Shown here in pieces: positions 13,615-22,822 of a DNA stretch of 45,797 bases (its first letter is position 1; each line of letters begins with the position of its first letter). The stretch is taken from positions 1 to 45,797 of the forward strand of contig JACPNL010000030.1 in the NCBI GenBank assembly GCA_016185505.1. The letters are read 5' to 3'. This stretch comes from Candidatus Yanofskyibacteriota bacterium (GTDB taxonomy: Bacteria > Patescibacteriota > Minisyncoccia > 2-02-FULL-40-12 > GWA2-44-9). Made by a program: the position numbers and the translations under genes. The notes below the pieces were generated by a model. It saw only the letters and a list, made by a program, of their open reading frames with translations, did no database searches and was not told the DNA's origin.

Positions 13615-15516
13615 TTAACGCTTAAGCATTTTCAAGAACACCTCTTGAGGTAAATTAACTCTTCCTGTTTCTTTCATTTTCTTTTTTCCTTTCTTTTGTT
13701 TCTCCAGAAGCTTCATCTTTCGCGTCACGTCACCGCCATATAGATAACCCGTCACATCCTTGCGTCGCGCTCTAATAGATTCTCTCGCTATAATTTTGCC
13801 GCTGATAACAGCTTGTATCGCCACTTCAAACCATTGGGGTGGAATAATTTCTTTGAGTTTTGCCGCCATTGCCCTTCCTTCATAATAGGCCTTGCTCTTC
13901 GGAACTATCCTTGAGAAAGGTTCTACAAGTTCACCGGCTACCAGCATGTCAAGCCGCGTTAAATCACCAATCTTCACTCCCGTGAGTTCATAGCTCATAG
14001 AAGCGTAGCCGGACGATACACTTTTTAATTTATCGTAAAAGTCCGTAATTACTTCCGACAGAGGCATTTCGTATTTCAAAAAAGCAGTCTCTTTACCCAA
14101 ATATTCAGTAGCTTTGTAAGTATTCCTGAATGAAGACACGAGTTCCATAACGCTGCCGAGATAAGAACTCGGCGTTATTATTTCAATATCAACTATAGGT
14201 TCGGCGATGCTTCCTATTTTTGACACGTCGGGAAGTAAAGACGCTGACCTTATTTTTACCTCCTCGCCATTGGTCAGTTTAACCGCATACTCTACAGATG
14301 GGCTTGAGATAATCAATGATAAATTAAATTCGCGTTTGAGCCGTTCCGAAATTATCTCAACATGCAGCATGCCAAGAAAGCCAAGACGAAAACCGCGCCC
14401 CAGGCCGATCGATGACTCGGGTTCATATATCAGTGAAGCATCCGTGAGTTTTAATTTACCTAAAGCGTCTTTCAGCAAGTCGTAGTCCTCGGCATTCTCT
14501 GGGAAAAAGCTGGCAAAGACCATTGGCTTGGGCTCCTTATAACCAGCCAAGGGCTGGAAATTTCGATATGTCGATATTTCGATATTTCGAAATGTCGTGA
14601 GAGTGTCCCCCACTCTCACGAGCCCGGGGTCTTTCAATCCGGTGGCTATGTAACCGATATCTCCGGCGGACAGTTCAGCGCTCGCTATAAGCTTGGGAGC
14701 AAAGAACCCGGTCTCAAGAACGTCGAATTTGGCTTTCGTTGCCCAGGACGCAATTTTGTCTCCTCTTTTGAAACCGCCGTCAAAAACGCGAACATAGGCG
14801 ATAACTCCTTTGTATGCGTCAAATGACGAATCAAATATCAACGCTCTCGATTGGTCCTTAATACTTAATTCTTGATACTTAATACTCGCATTCGGCGGAG
14901 GCACTTTTTCTATTACCGCTTGAAGAAGTTTTTCAACATTTTCTCCCGTTTTACCCGACACCTCCAGTATCTCATCTTGTTCTATCTCCAAAAGATATGA
15001 GAGTTCTTCTTTTACCCGCGCGGTTCTAGCATTAGGCAGATCTATTTTATTTACCGCCGGAATGATTACCAATCCCTGTGTCTTGGCCAGATGCAAATTG
15101 GCAAGCGTTTGCGCTTGCACACCCTTTGAAGCATCAACGAGAAGTATCGCCCCTTCAACCGCCACCAAAGACCGCGACACTTCGTATGAGAAATCGACAT
15201 GCCCGGGAGTATCGATCAAATTCAAAATATAAGTTTGATCGCTCTGCTTGTTCGAATTGTTTGATCGCTCTGCTTGTTCGAATTGTTCATTTCGATCAAC
15301 TCCAACATTTCCAACATCTCGAACAGTATAAAGCATTCTTACCGGTTGTAATTTGATGGTTATTCCTCTCTCCCTCTCAAGTTCCATGGTATCCAAATAT
15401 TGCTCCTGCATCTTTCTTTTCTCCACCGTTCCGGTCAATTCTAAAAACCGATCCGCAAGGGTCGATTTTCCATGGTCAACGTGCGCAACGATAACAAAAT
15501 TTCTTATATTTTCCAT
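13615..15516 (-). CDS. lepA: Elongation factor 4 (LepA)
   Basis: Ribosome-bound GTPase that back-translocates or remodels elongating ribosomes. Seen: G1 AHVDHGKS (10-17), G2 region ERERGITIK, G3 DTPGHVD, G4 NKID, G5 SGKTG, and the LepA C-terminal domain with YGGDVTRKMKLLEKQKKGKKKMK, its tRNA-binding signature. About 633 residues against the usual ~600. The excess comes from repeat-like inserts: a 26-bp tandem duplication (15234-15285) inside the GTPase domain, a TTAATACTTAA-type unit (14855-14888) and a TTTCGATAT palindrome (14557-14596). I choose ATG 15514-15516 (MENIRNFVIVAHVD); a longer frame to 15606 has no homology. Confidence 0.93.
   Translation of the reverse strand: MENIRNFVIVAHVDHGKSTLADRFLELTGTVEKRKMQEQYLDTMELERERGITIKLQPVRMLYTVRDVGNVGVDRNEQFEQAERSNNSNKQSDQTYILNLIDTPGHVDFSYEVSRSLVAVEGAILLVDASKGVQAQTLANLHLAKTQGLVIIPAVNKIDLPNARTARVKEELSYLLEIEQDEILEVSGKTGENVEKLLQAVIEKVPPPNASIKYQELSIKDQSRALIFDSSFDAYKGVIAYVRVFDGGFKRGDKIASWATKAKFDVLETGFFAPKLIASAELSAGDIGYIATGLKDPGLVRVGDTLTTFRNIEISTYRNFQPLAGYKEPKPMVFASFFPENAEDYDLLKDALGKLKLTDASLIYEPESSIGLGRGFRLGFLGMLHVEIISERLKREFNLSLIISSPSVEYAVKLTNGEEVKIRSASLLPDVSKIGSIAEPIVDIEIITPSSYLGSVMELVSSFRNTYKATEYLGKETAFLKYEMPLSEVITDFYDKLKSVSSGYASMSYELTGVKIGDLTRLDMLVAGELVEPFSRIVPKSKAYYEGRAMAAKLKEIIPPQWFEVAIQAVISGKIIARESIRARRKDVTGYLYGGDVTRKMKLLEKQKKGKKKMKETGRVNLPQEVFLKMLKR
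14557..14596. repeat. In-frame TCGATATTTCGAAAT palindromic unit in lepA
   Basis: Imperfect palindrome built of TTTCGATAT and ATATTTCGAAAT blocks. It encodes TTFRNIEISTYRNFQ in LepA. The same blocks occur in pgk (25657-25694), where they encode SKFRNIDMSKFNF. Confidence 0.7.
14855..14888. repeat. In-frame TTAATACTTAA unit in lepA
   Basis: CTTAATACTTAATTCTTGAT followed by ACTTAATAC. It encodes SIKYQELSIKDQS in LepA. A close relative in the DUF4012 gene (about 18228-18262) encodes SIKYKVLSIKEGE. Confidence 0.7.
15234..15285. repeat. 26-bp tandem duplication in lepA
   Basis: Two exact adjacent copies (15234-15259, 15260-15285) starting TTTGATCGCTCTGCTTG. As 26 is not a multiple of three, the copies are read in two frames, giving QFEQAERSN and then NSNKQSDQ without a stop. 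Confidence 0.8.
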
Positions 15517-15544
15517 TTTATAACGGCAAATTTCCTGGCTGTTC

Positions 15545-15772
15545 CTAGGATTTTTCTTCAAATTCTTCTTTACACTCACCGCATCTGCCCAAATGGTCAG
15601 TAACAACGTCTTGGACCTCTTTTGGTTGATTGCGCCATATTTTTCTCAACTTGGGATTCAAGTGTCCCGGCATCCAGGGCTTCTCTCTTTCAGAAAGTAT
15701 CCTTTCCCTGTCAGGAATACCGTTTTCATCTATATATTTATGTAATGAGTAGATTTTTTCTCTTCTTTCCAT
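15545..15772 (-). CDS. Small protein with HxxxCxxC zinc motif
   Basis: 75 residues, charged and mostly helical, with VTDHLGRCGECKEEFEE near the end. HxxxCxxC is the pattern of zinc-finger anti-sigma (ZAS/zf-HC2) modules, but the rest of such a domain and any membrane anchor are absent, so only zinc binding can be suggested. It lies 28 bp upstream of lepA on the same strand and is probably co-transcribed. I recognise no named family. Confidence 0.65.
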   Translation of the reverse strand: MERREKIYSLHKYIDENGIPDRERILSEREKPWMPGHLNPKLRKIWRNQPKEVQDVVTDHLGRCGECKEEFEEKS

Positions 15773-15904
15773 AATTATACTGGGATATTACCTCATTCCA
15801 CCTTAAACCTCAACCCCGTTAGGGGTCCGTCTTGTTTAGCGTGGGATTTTGGTTGTATAGTTATGTATTTTATTGCTCATTAAGATTCAGAAGAAAAAAT
15901 TTAT
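15773..15904. other. Intergenic repeat unit with CCCCGTTAGGGGTCC
   Basis: Between the zinc-motif gene and the DUF4012 gene. ACCCCGTTAGGGGTCC (15811-15826) is a member of a unit family also met at 15926-15943 and at the broken end of folD (about 38230-38242). A hairpin AGAAAAAATTTA / TAAATTTTTTCT (15892-15919) overlaps the DUF4012 stop and could terminate it. Confidence 0.5.
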
Positions 15905-18826
15905 TTATAAATTTTTTCTGTCTAGGGCCTCTAACGGGGTCAGCTCTAGGTCTTTGTCAAACTCCCCGTTGTAGAGGAGAGCATCGCCAACTTTGAATTC
16001 GAAATTATCAACTTCCAGTCCCGGTTGCTTCTGTATATAAATTCCGTATTGGTCCGTTTCTTGTCCGTTACTGTCTGTGTGGTTAATCGGAACGACATAT
16101 TCAAGTTCAACCGTTTTTTGCTTCCCCGGATCGGTTATGAGCCAGAAAGCAAAGCCGGTTTTGCCTGATTCGTTATAAATGTCAACCCCGATCTCATCGT
16201 CAAAATTAAAACTGGACTCTAATTTGAACAAATCGTTATCTTCCTTAAAATCGATGCCGGAATAACTGATGAGTGGTTTGTATTCTGGACGAGAGTTTCC
16301 ATAAATATTCAATAATTCCGAACCCTCGGGCACAAGCACTCGTACGTAAGCCGGATTTTGTTTGTTATAAAATCCGTACCGCGAGGAGCCACCGTTATGC
16401 TGACGCATTATCGTTAATTTGTGTTTTATTACCGGTTGTGAATTGTGAATTGTGAATTGTGAATTCAATTTCAGGAAATTATCCGTCACTGTATCGGTCT
16501 TAGAACCCTTCACGTTGCTAAGCGTAATCATTAAATAATCTCCGTCAGTATCTTTTATAGCACCGCCAAATCCGTTATCAACAACAAAGCTCTGTAAATT
16601 CAAATCGTTGAAATACATCAATATGTCTTTTTTGTCCAAACCGGACACGAACGCGTTAAATATTTCCAGCCACCGGCTCGGACCCGATGAGTTTATCCTC
16701 TCAAGTAATTTAGGCGCCAGATCTTTTACAACCTGCTTGGGTTGTTCGCGATTGTCTCCGTATTCCACTTCCGCCTGGATGGTAAGTAAAAAGTTCTCAT
16801 CATTAACCGCAAAGCCGTATTCCGACATTTCTATCGGACCGACTACCTTCAGTATGTCCAATATAATCCTCGGGCTTATAGTTATAACGCCATCCACCTT
16901 TCTGCAAGTCAGACTTGTACTACAAGCCGAACGTGTAGTTTTTTCATAGAATTCAATCGTTTTCTGGGCGGACACCGAAAAGTCAATGAACCAACTAGCA
17001 TCTCTCATCCCCCAGTTGGGCGTTATATGTTGTAAGGGTTTAGGCGGAATTATATTTTCTTTCAATTGTCCGTCCAGATTATATACATCGTCAACCAGAA
17101 AGTCGGCCAAACGTCCATCCTTGAACGTTACAACCGCGTAGGTTCCGGGAAACCCGCCGGTCGGCCTTAACTCACTATCGTTCTGGAAAAGAACAATGTA
17201 TTTCTTGGTGGTACCATTGGCACCGAGCAGATTCTCAAGGAAAGAAACGTATCCTACCGCGTCAAAGACAATCCTTTCAAATCCGGGAAGTTTTGATTGA
17301 AATTCCAGAAATGACACTCTTTTGTCTTCCGGTAAGGCATCGGGGCTCACGTCGGACAGGAGAGCATCGGCCTTTGAAAGATTCTTGCTCGCAATCTCAA
17401 GCGACTTTTTAAGCTCGCCAAAGAGGTCGGACCTTATATTAACGAGATCAGACCTCAATAATGTCCCGGTTTTTGACAGAGAATTAACAGCTTCAGACAT
17501 TGACCTGCCGGCTTCCGCAAGCAACTTCCCCGCTTCAACAAGATTCTTTGCCGATTTCAGCTTGCCGGCTCCGCCTGCGGTGAGCTTGTCGAGTCCGGGT
17601 AACTCGGCAAATAAAGAGGTAATACTTGCTCCCAGAAAGTTCAAGCGCTCCCCCGCCCTTGAAAACTCTTGATATGCCTCGGAAAAGTTACTTGACGCCG
17701 ACTCAAAATCAAATGCCCTTAAGTTATCATCCGCCCGCTCTAGATTAGCTACTGCGGAATTACTCTCTTTCATCACCTCGTTCTTTAAGTTTATCCCATA
17801 CCAGCCGAATGAAGTGAAAAGAACAAAAACCAGTAAGCCAACAAGCATGTAAGTTAGCAAGCTCTTATTTAACCTCTTCAACCTCGGCAGTTTAACTCTC
17901 GCAAATTTGATGGTTTTTAGTCTGTCCGCATAAGTTTGTTTATAGTCCGTATCAGTCCGTTCCTTGTCCGTGTTTGTCCGCGTATCTTTGGCGTACCTGA
18001 CCCAGCTTTCTATTTCGGGCGACGGCCTGACATCGCAAGTCCCACGGACTTGCGATGTCGTTAATTCAAACGGATAAATTTCCTTTGGCTCCCCTGTTAG
18101 CACTTCATCGCGGCTTGGTGTAACTTTTTCGTTAATTTGCCTTAATACCGTTTCGTAGTTTTCACCAACATCTTCGTATTTAGTATTAGGTATTAAGTAT
18201 CCGGTATCTGATGTTTTGGTTTCACCTTCCTTAATACTTAATACTTTATACTTAATACTATTCTGTATGGGTCTTATCCTGGGTTTTGCGTTTTGCATTT
18301 GGCTCTTTACGCTTGTTACCGCTCCGACCGCTTTCAGCTCCCTTTTTACGTTAATTCTTGAGTTGAGATACTTTTCCAACTCGTCTTGAGAAATTAACTT
18401 TTCTTGGTATGATTGTTTTACCGTGGGCGGTGTGTAGTACCGGTTCGGGTTCGTCAGCCAGGAACCGACGGGTGCAAATTCCGTACCGTCCACGGAATCG
18501 GAGATATCCACATATGTATTTGACTTGTTAATTCGTTCTGCTATACTTAAACTAGGCTGACGAGCCCGAACCACGGTACTATATGCGGCTCCGACAGAGT
18601 TCACAAGCTTGTTGCTTGCGGCATCTGTCGGAGCTTTTTTGGTATTTTTTTTGTTACCCAAACCCTTACTTACCCCATAATCCCTAATTCCTAATTCCTT
18701 ATTCCCACTAACTAAATTCACAACCGGCTGGACTCTGTAAATTTTTGCAACATTAACCCTCCCCGTCTTGTCTACGGGTTTTATGTCAAATAAAGATTTT
18801 AGAATATTCTGATTTTCTGAAGACAC
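15905..18826 (-). CDS. DUF4012 protein of the envelope glycan cluster
   Basis: 973 residues. Residues ~1-315 are low-complexity and repeat-laden. A membrane helix lies at about 322-343 (LLTYMLVGLLVFVLFTSFGW), a helical coiled-coil stretch at ~350-520, then the DUF4012 domain (VLFQNDSELRPTGGFPGTYAV, DVYNLDGQ, HITPNWGMRDASWF). The large C-terminal part is predicted to be outside the membrane. DUF4012 function is unproven; its neighbours here, two GT4 enzymes and a sugar-phosphate transferase, tie it to surface polysaccharide. Several dispersed DNA repeats are translated in frame (16436-16464, 17935-17986, 18029-18067, 18172-18262, 18675-18707). The start is GTG, with AAGG set at the foot of an 18-bp hairpin. 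Confidence 0.88.
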   Translation of the reverse strand: MSSENQNILKSLFDIKPVDKTGRVNVAKIYRVQPVVNLVSGNKELGIRDYGVSKGLGNKKNTKKAPTDAASNKLVNSVGAAYSTVVRARQPSLSIAERINKSNTYVDISDSVDGTEFAPVGSWLTNPNRYYTPPTVKQSYQEKLISQDELEKYLNSRINVKRELKAVGAVTSVKSQMQNAKPRIRPIQNSIKYKVLSIKEGETKTSDTGYLIPNTKYEDVGENYETVLRQINEKVTPSRDEVLTGEPKEIYPFELTTSQVRGTCDVRPSPEIESWVRYAKDTRTNTDKERTDTDYKQTYADRLKTIKFARVKLPRLKRLNKSLLTYMLVGLLVFVLFTSFGWYGINLKNEVMKESNSAVANLERADDNLRAFDFESASSNFSEAYQEFSRAGERLNFLGASITSLFAELPGLDKLTAGGAGKLKSAKNLVEAGKLLAEAGRSMSEAVNSLSKTGTLLRSDLVNIRSDLFGELKKSLEIASKNLSKADALLSDVSPDALPEDKRVSFLEFQSKLPGFERIVFDAVGYVSFLENLLGANGTTKKYIVLFQNDSELRPTGGFPGTYAVVTFKDGRLADFLVDDVYNLDGQLKENIIPPKPLQHITPNWGMRDASWFIDFSVSAQKTIEFYEKTTRSACSTSLTCRKVDGVITISPRIILDILKVVGPIEMSEYGFAVNDENFLLTIQAEVEYGDNREQPKQVVKDLAPKLLERINSSGPSRWLEIFNAFVSGLDKKDILMYFNDLNLQSFVVDNGFGGAIKDTDGDYLMITLSNVKGSKTDTVTDNFLKLNSQFTIHNSQPVIKHKLTIMRQHNGGSSRYGFYNKQNPAYVRVLVPEGSELLNIYGNSRPEYKPLISYSGIDFKEDNDLFKLESSFNFDDEIGVDIYNESGKTGFAFWLITDPGKQKTVELEYVVPINHTDSNGQETDQYGIYIQKQPGLEVDNFEFKVGDALLYNGEFDKDLELTPLEALDRKNL
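16436..16464. repeat. Heptamer tandem repeat in the DUF4012 gene
   Basis: Four units of TTGTGAA. Because 7 is not a multiple of 3, the frame cycles; the tract encodes NSQFTIHNSQ. A comparable heptamer tract is in the GT4 gene at 20671-20710. Confidence 0.75.
18029..18067. repeat. GACATC...GATGTCGTTAATTC element in the DUF4012 gene
   Basis: 14-base arms GACATCGCAAGTCC and complement around CAC, then GTTAATTC. The same right end GATGTCGTTAATTC occurs in the GT4 gene (19388-19433) and in rel (35447-35557), all inside coding sequence. Confidence 0.75.
18172..18262. repeat. TTAAGTAT/TTAATACTT units in the DUF4012 gene
   Basis: Two opposed clusters of TATTAAGTAT and CTTAATACTTAATAC. They encode the SIKYKVLSIKEGE to LIPNTKYED part of the N-terminal region. 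Related to the lepA unit at 14855-14888. Confidence 0.65.
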
Positions 18827-18829
18827 TAC

Positions 18830-18890
18830 CTTAAGAGAGCAGGATTTGAACTTTCCTCAAGTGATGAGAATTAAATCCTGCTCTCTTAAG
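18830..18890 (-). promoter_or_regulatory. 18-bp inverted repeat over the DUF4012 ribosome-binding region
   Basis: CTTAAGAGAGCAGGATTT (18830-18847) and its exact complement (18873-18890) around 25 nt. In the minus-strand transcript the 3' arm ends in CTTAAG directly before G-TA-GTG, so the AAGG that would bind the ribosome is half buried in the stem. Confidence 0.55.
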
Positions 18891-19016
18891 TATACCCTAA
18901 AAAACTTTATTTATTCCTGTTGAGAAGTGGGTTATAAAAATAGTTCGCCTGCTAAGTATAACATCCTTGAGCTTGCGAGATGAACTAAAACAAGAGTGAG
19001 AAGATTTTTGGGACTT
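18891..19016. other. Short intergenic gap between GT4 and DUF4012 genes
   Basis: AT-rich. It contains AAGCTCAAGGATG-like fragments of the dispersed repeats but no open frame or clear promoter. Confidence 0.3.
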
Positions 19017-20198
19017 TTATGTTTTGGCTCTGATTAAGGTCTCCAAGGTTTTGGTGGCAGTACTACGCCAGTTGAATTTAGATGATTGTTCGATTCCCTT
19101 TTTTACCATCAAATTGGCTAAATCTTTATCCAATAATTTGGTCACCCACAGTTCTAATTCGCTTATGTCATAAGGATCTATCATTATAGCGGCATCGCCG
19201 ACAACCTCCGGAAGAGAAGAATTTCGCGAAGTGATGACGGGAATGCCGGATACCATCGCCTCAAGCGGAGGAAAGCCAAACCCTTCAAAGAAAGATGGGT
19301 AAACGAAAACATCGGCCGCGCGATAGTATAGAGATCTTTCCTCGTCGTTGATCTGGCCGGTAAAAATTATATTACCAACATCGCAAGAATTAACGACATC
19401 TGATGTCCAACAGACATCAGATGTCCCGACATTCGCTTCTCTGAAAAGATCATCACACTTCCACCCTTTCGCGCCAGCTATGACTAGACCGACATCGTTG
19501 TATTTTGGATTCGACTTCAGATTGTTGAATGCCCTGATAACGCCTACTGTGTTTTTACGCGGCTCCAGTTTGCCAAGAAAAAGAATGAACCTGTCGGGAA
19601 GATTCTTCTCCCGCTTAAACTTGTTGAGGTTAAACCTCATGTTGAGGTTTAACCTCAACAGAGCGCCGGAATGTATTACTTCAACGCGAGCGGGGTCAAC
19701 TTTGTAAAAATTAACAAGGTCATTCTTTGTTGACTCCGAAACAGCAATGAGCTTGTCGGAGAATTTTGCCTGCCATTTTGGATTCATCTGAACACTGTGC
19801 CAAATTTTTTTTCTTAAAGTAAGGCGCTCGGGAAAATGCACGTAGGAAAGATCGTGGAAAGTCGTCACTCTTTTACAGCTTGGGGACAATGAGGAAAGAA
19901 AAAAATGAGGAAAGAAAAAAACATCCGCTCCCCCGACCATCTTGTCTATGAACGGCCTATTCAAAAACCGAGCTGAAGTGAAAAGTAGATTGTTCGAATA
20001 GTTGAATGTGTGTAGCTCGACATTCTTTTCTTTCAGCCAAGAATAATTGGGGAGTTTATTTTTTGAAGAAGAATAGAAAAGCTTAAACTGAATATCACCG
20101 CCTTCCTTAATCAGGAGGGGTATTAAATTTTCGGCATATTCTTCAATACCGCTTTTCACAGAGTAGCCGAGTACTCTTATATCAATGCCAATAATCAT
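19017..20198 (-). CDS. GT4-family glycosyltransferase
   Basis: 393 residues, GT-B fold: an N-terminal [25 protein letters not shown], then a donor domain with [29 protein letters not shown] and [26 protein letters not shown], the E-x7-E signature of GT4 enzymes. It probably transfers a sugar from a nucleotide donor to the lipid-linked glycan started by the phosphotransferase upstream. Two repeat elements are translated in frame: a TTAAACCTCA palindrome (19623-19659, [12 protein letters not shown]) between the two domains and a GACATC element (19388-19433, [17 protein letters not shown]) in the donor domain. Its start overlaps the upstream GT4 gene by 4 bp. Confidence 0.9.
   Translation of the reverse strand: MIIGIDIRVLGYSVKSGIEEYAENLIPLLIKEGGDIQFKLFYSSSKNKLPNYSWLKEKNVELHTFNYSNNLLFTSARFLNRPFIDKMVGGADVFFFPHFFLSSLSPSCKRVTTFHDLSYVHFPERLTLRKKIWHSVQMNPKWQAKFSDKLIAVSESTKNDLVNFYKVDPARVEVIHSGALLRLNLNMRFNLNKFKREKNLPDRFILFLGKLEPRKNTVGVIRAFNNLKSNPKYNDVGLVIAGAKGWKCDDLFREANVGTSDVCWTSDVVNSCDVGNIIFTGQINDEERSLYYRAADVFVYPSFFEGFGFPPLEAMVSGIPVITSRNSSLPEVVGDAAIMIDPYDISELELWVTKLLDKDLANLMVKKGIEQSSKFNWRSTATKTLETLIRAKT
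19388..19433. repeat. GACATC element in the GT4 gene
   Basis: Two 13-base inverted arms GACATCTGATGTC (19395-19407) and GACATCAGATGTC (19413-19425) with GAATTAAC at one end. Same family as 18029-18067 and 35447-35557. Confidence 0.75.
19623..19659. repeat. GTTGAGGTTAAACC palindrome in the GT4 gene
   Basis: Arms GTTGAGGTTAAACC and GGTTTAACCTCAAC around CTCATGTTGA. It is translated in frame as an Asn/Leu/Arg-rich linker. Confidence 0.7.
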
Positions 20199-21286
20199 AG
20201 TGAGGACAGTTTTTCAAACACTTTAGTTTTAAACACACCGACGTCAAATCGTTCTGCTTGTTTTCTGCAATTCTCTGAATCAAATTTGCTTGAGTCAAAA
20301 TTCTTCACGGCATAGGCAAGGGAGTCCACCGTTTGCTCATCAAAAAATGCGCCGGTTTTGTTTTCTACTGTGGTTTCCACCGCTCCCCCGCTTCGAAACG
20401 CGATAACCGGCCTGCCGGATGCCATCGCTTCCAAGGGCACAATACCGAAGTCCTCCTCTTGAGGAAATATGAGAGCTTGAGTTTTAGAATAAAGGTCTGC
20501 CAGACGGTCATCAGAAACAAGGCCCAGGAACTCAATGTTGTCATTAGCTATTCTTTTTAACTTTTTAAATTCCGGCCCTATGCCCACTATCTTCAGAGGA
20601 AAGCCGAGTTTGTTGAACGCTTTAACTCCAAGGTCAAACCTTTTATAAGCAACCAAACGACCGGCCATTAAAAAGTAGGTTGTAGGTTGTAAGTTGTAGG
20701 TTGTAGGTTTTGGAAATTTTGAAATATCGATTGGCGGATAAACAAGTTCTGACTCTCTACCGTAGTATTTCTTAATTCTTTGTCTTATAAAATCCGATAT
20801 CGCCCAAAATTCGTCTACTCTACAGGACGCTTCCTTGTCCCATACTCTCAAGTATGAAATAAAAGGTGGCAAAATATTCCGAATTAACTTTGGATATCCG
20901 AATTCTTCAACAAACTTCTGGCTGTCATCCCACAGAAAACGCGGCGGGGTCAGACAAATGCAGATATGCTTGGTATGCGGCTTGGTTATAACACCTTTGG
21001 CAAAAGAGGCGGATATGGATATCACCGCGTCGAAATCCGAAAAATCGAATTGTTCAACGGCAAGAGGCATCAGCAGAGGAAATCCGCGATGATGCTTTTT
21101 TACAAAAGGTAAGTTCTGAAGAAAAGACGTCCTGACGTCCCTCCCTTCAAATACACCCCCGGTGGCATTGGCGTCGTAAAAAAGAGTATAAATTGGGGCA
21201 TCAGGAAAGATGGCGCACAAAGCCAGAAGCATCCTCTCGGCTCCCCCGAATTGGTTAAGATATTCGTGAACAAATGCTATTCGCAT
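20195..21286 (-). CDS. GT4-family glycosyltransferase (WbaZ-like)
   Basis: 363 residues: MRIAFVHEYLNQFGGAERMLLAL, the GGAE motif near the acceptor site, ICICLTPPRFLWD, then donor domain GRLVAYKRFDLGVKAFNKLG and FPQEEDFGIVPLEAMASGRPVIAF with the E-x7-E pair. The wording fits mannosyl- or glucosyl-transferases of O-antigen type, but the sugar cannot be read from sequence. A heptamer GTAGGTT tract (20671-20710) is translated in frame as PTTYNLQPTTY right before the donor domain. It overlaps the next GT4 gene by 4 bp (coupled). Confidence 0.9.
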   Translation of the reverse strand: MRIAFVHEYLNQFGGAERMLLALCAIFPDAPIYTLFYDANATGGVFEGRDVRTSFLQNLPFVKKHHRGFPLLMPLAVEQFDFSDFDAVISISASFAKGVITKPHTKHICICLTPPRFLWDDSQKFVEEFGYPKLIRNILPPFISYLRVWDKEASCRVDEFWAISDFIRQRIKKYYGRESELVYPPIDISKFPKPTTYNLQPTTYFLMAGRLVAYKRFDLGVKAFNKLGFPLKIVGIGPEFKKLKRIANDNIEFLGLVSDDRLADLYSKTQALIFPQEEDFGIVPLEAMASGRPVIAFRSGGAVETTVENKTGAFFDEQTVDSLAYAVKNFDSSKFDSENCRKQAERFDVGVFKTKVFEKLSSL

Positions 21287-21388
21287 TGGAATTTCTAATT
21301 TCTAATTTCTAAATAATTTCAAAATTCAAAATTTTAAAAAGTTTTTGAGATTTGAGTTTAGAATTTGTTTAGAGATTAGAGATTAACT
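21287..21388. repeat. AT-rich spacer repeat
   Basis: TTTCTAATTTCTAA and AATTCAAAATTTT units upstream of the GT4 gene, of the same family as 8488-8584. No gene. Confidence 0.5.
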
Positions 21389-22777
21389 TTATACGGCTGA
21401 TTTATCAGTAAGCAGTTTTAGCATTGTTTTGACGATCACTTTGAGATCCAGCCACAAAGACCAGTTCTCAATATAATATGTGTCCAGAGTAACTTCCTGT
21501 TCGAATAGTATATCAGAACTGCCCGAAACCTGGGCAAGTCCGGTCGCCCCCGCTTTTATCGCCAGAACTTTTTTATGATGTTTTTGGTAGAGTGATATCT
21601 CGTCCGGCTGATGTGGCCTCGGACCGACTAAACTCATCTCTCCCCTTAAAATATTTATAAATTGCGCCAATTCATCTATGCGGTATTTTCTTATAATTTT
21701 ACCGACACGGGTAATGCGTGGATCATTTTTCATCTTAAATAATGGTCCGTCTTTGCGTTCGTTGAACGCCGCCAGAGAAGCCTTGAGCGACTCCGCTCCT
21801 CCATCGGGATCATAAGCGATCATCCCCCGAAATTTATACAATAAAAATTCCCTATTCCTACTCACCCGCTTCAAACGCGCGAATACTGGCCCTGTTGTAT
21901 CTAGTTTTATGGCCATCGCCACAATCGCAAACAAAGGAGAAAGTATAATTAGGCTAAGCAAGGATACAAAAATATCAAAAGTTCTTTTGATAACCTTCCC
22001 CCAGCCGTCAAGGCGAGTCCTTTTGAGTTCAATGAGGGGAAGCCCGCCTATGGTGTCTATATCAAAATTGGCTGTCAGGGTCTTGTAAATATTCGGGATA
22101 TATTTGAAAACAATATGATTTTCATGGCAAAAATCAACCAGTTCCAAGACGTTTTTCTCCGGATAATTCGGGTTGGTCAGTATGACTTCGTCCGGCTTTG
22201 CCGACCTAACCATGTCTAGATCCGGCGAATTCGTGCGCTGGAGCAGCCGATAGCCGTATGAAAGATCAGAGCTGATCCCTTCCACCACGGCTGTCGCTAA
22301 CTCGTCGTTACCTACAACCACGACATTATGTACGCCGAAATTTCGTCTTATCACATAGTACTTCTGAAGTAGAGAAACCAAAAGCCGGCCAATGAAAACA
22401 AAAATTACGGCAAAAAACCAGCCGCCCAAAATCAGGAACCTGGAGTCAAAAAGCTCCTGCCTTAAGAAAATATAAATGATGATCATCATTATGCCGGCGG
22501 AAGAGGCAACCAATATCTTCAACAGTTCGTCGAAGAGTCCTCGGCGTATCTTAAGAGAGTAAAGCCCCGAGACGGCATATGACGCAAGAAATAAAAACGA
22601 CACGAAAACAACCAGATAAAAATATTTGTAAAATGGAAGATTAAACTCAAAAAGCACCGGCCTAAAGGAGGACAGTATCTCTGTTCTCAAAAAATATGTG
22701 GAGACGCCGGCGGCAACCAACATCAGAAAATCAACCGGCAGGCGCAAAACATTAAAATAGAGCTCTGATTTCTTCAC
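21389..22777 (-). CDS. Polyprenyl-phosphate sugar-1-phosphate transferase (WbaP/CpsE type)
   Basis: 462 residues: four N-terminal membrane helices (about 15-30, 46-70, 85-105, 112-140), a CoA-binding-like cytoplasmic domain (VVVVGNDELATAVV), then a membrane-associated bacterial sugar transferase domain: VIKRTFDIFVSLLSLIILSP, KFRGM, KYRIDELAQFINILRGEMSLVGPRP, AGATGLAQVSGSS. It would start the glycan by moving hexose-1-phosphate to undecaprenyl phosphate at the inner face of the membrane. It is the first gene in the direction of transcription of the cluster with the two GT4 enzymes and the DUF4012 protein. Confidence 0.92.
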   Translation of the reverse strand: MKKSELYFNVLRLPVDFLMLVAAGVSTYFLRTEILSSFRPVLFEFNLPFYKYFYLVVFVSFLFLASYAVSGLYSLKIRRGLFDELLKILVASSAGIMMIIIYIFLRQELFDSRFLILGGWFFAVIFVFIGRLLVSLLQKYYVIRRNFGVHNVVVVGNDELATAVVEGISSDLSYGYRLLQRTNSPDLDMVRSAKPDEVILTNPNYPEKNVLELVDFCHENHIVFKYIPNIYKTLTANFDIDTIGGLPLIELKRTRLDGWGKVIKRTFDIFVSLLSLIILSPLFAIVAMAIKLDTTGPVFARLKRVSRNREFLLYKFRGMIAYDPDGGAESLKASLAAFNERKDGPLFKMKNDPRITRVGKIIRKYRIDELAQFINILRGEMSLVGPRPHQPDEISLYQKHHKKVLAIKAGATGLAQVSGSSDILFEQEVTLDTYYIENWSLWLDLKVIVKTMLKLLTDKSAV

Positions 22778-22822
22778 GCCTGAAAATTAGCATATTACCA
22801 TCTCATTTACAACCAAACCCGC

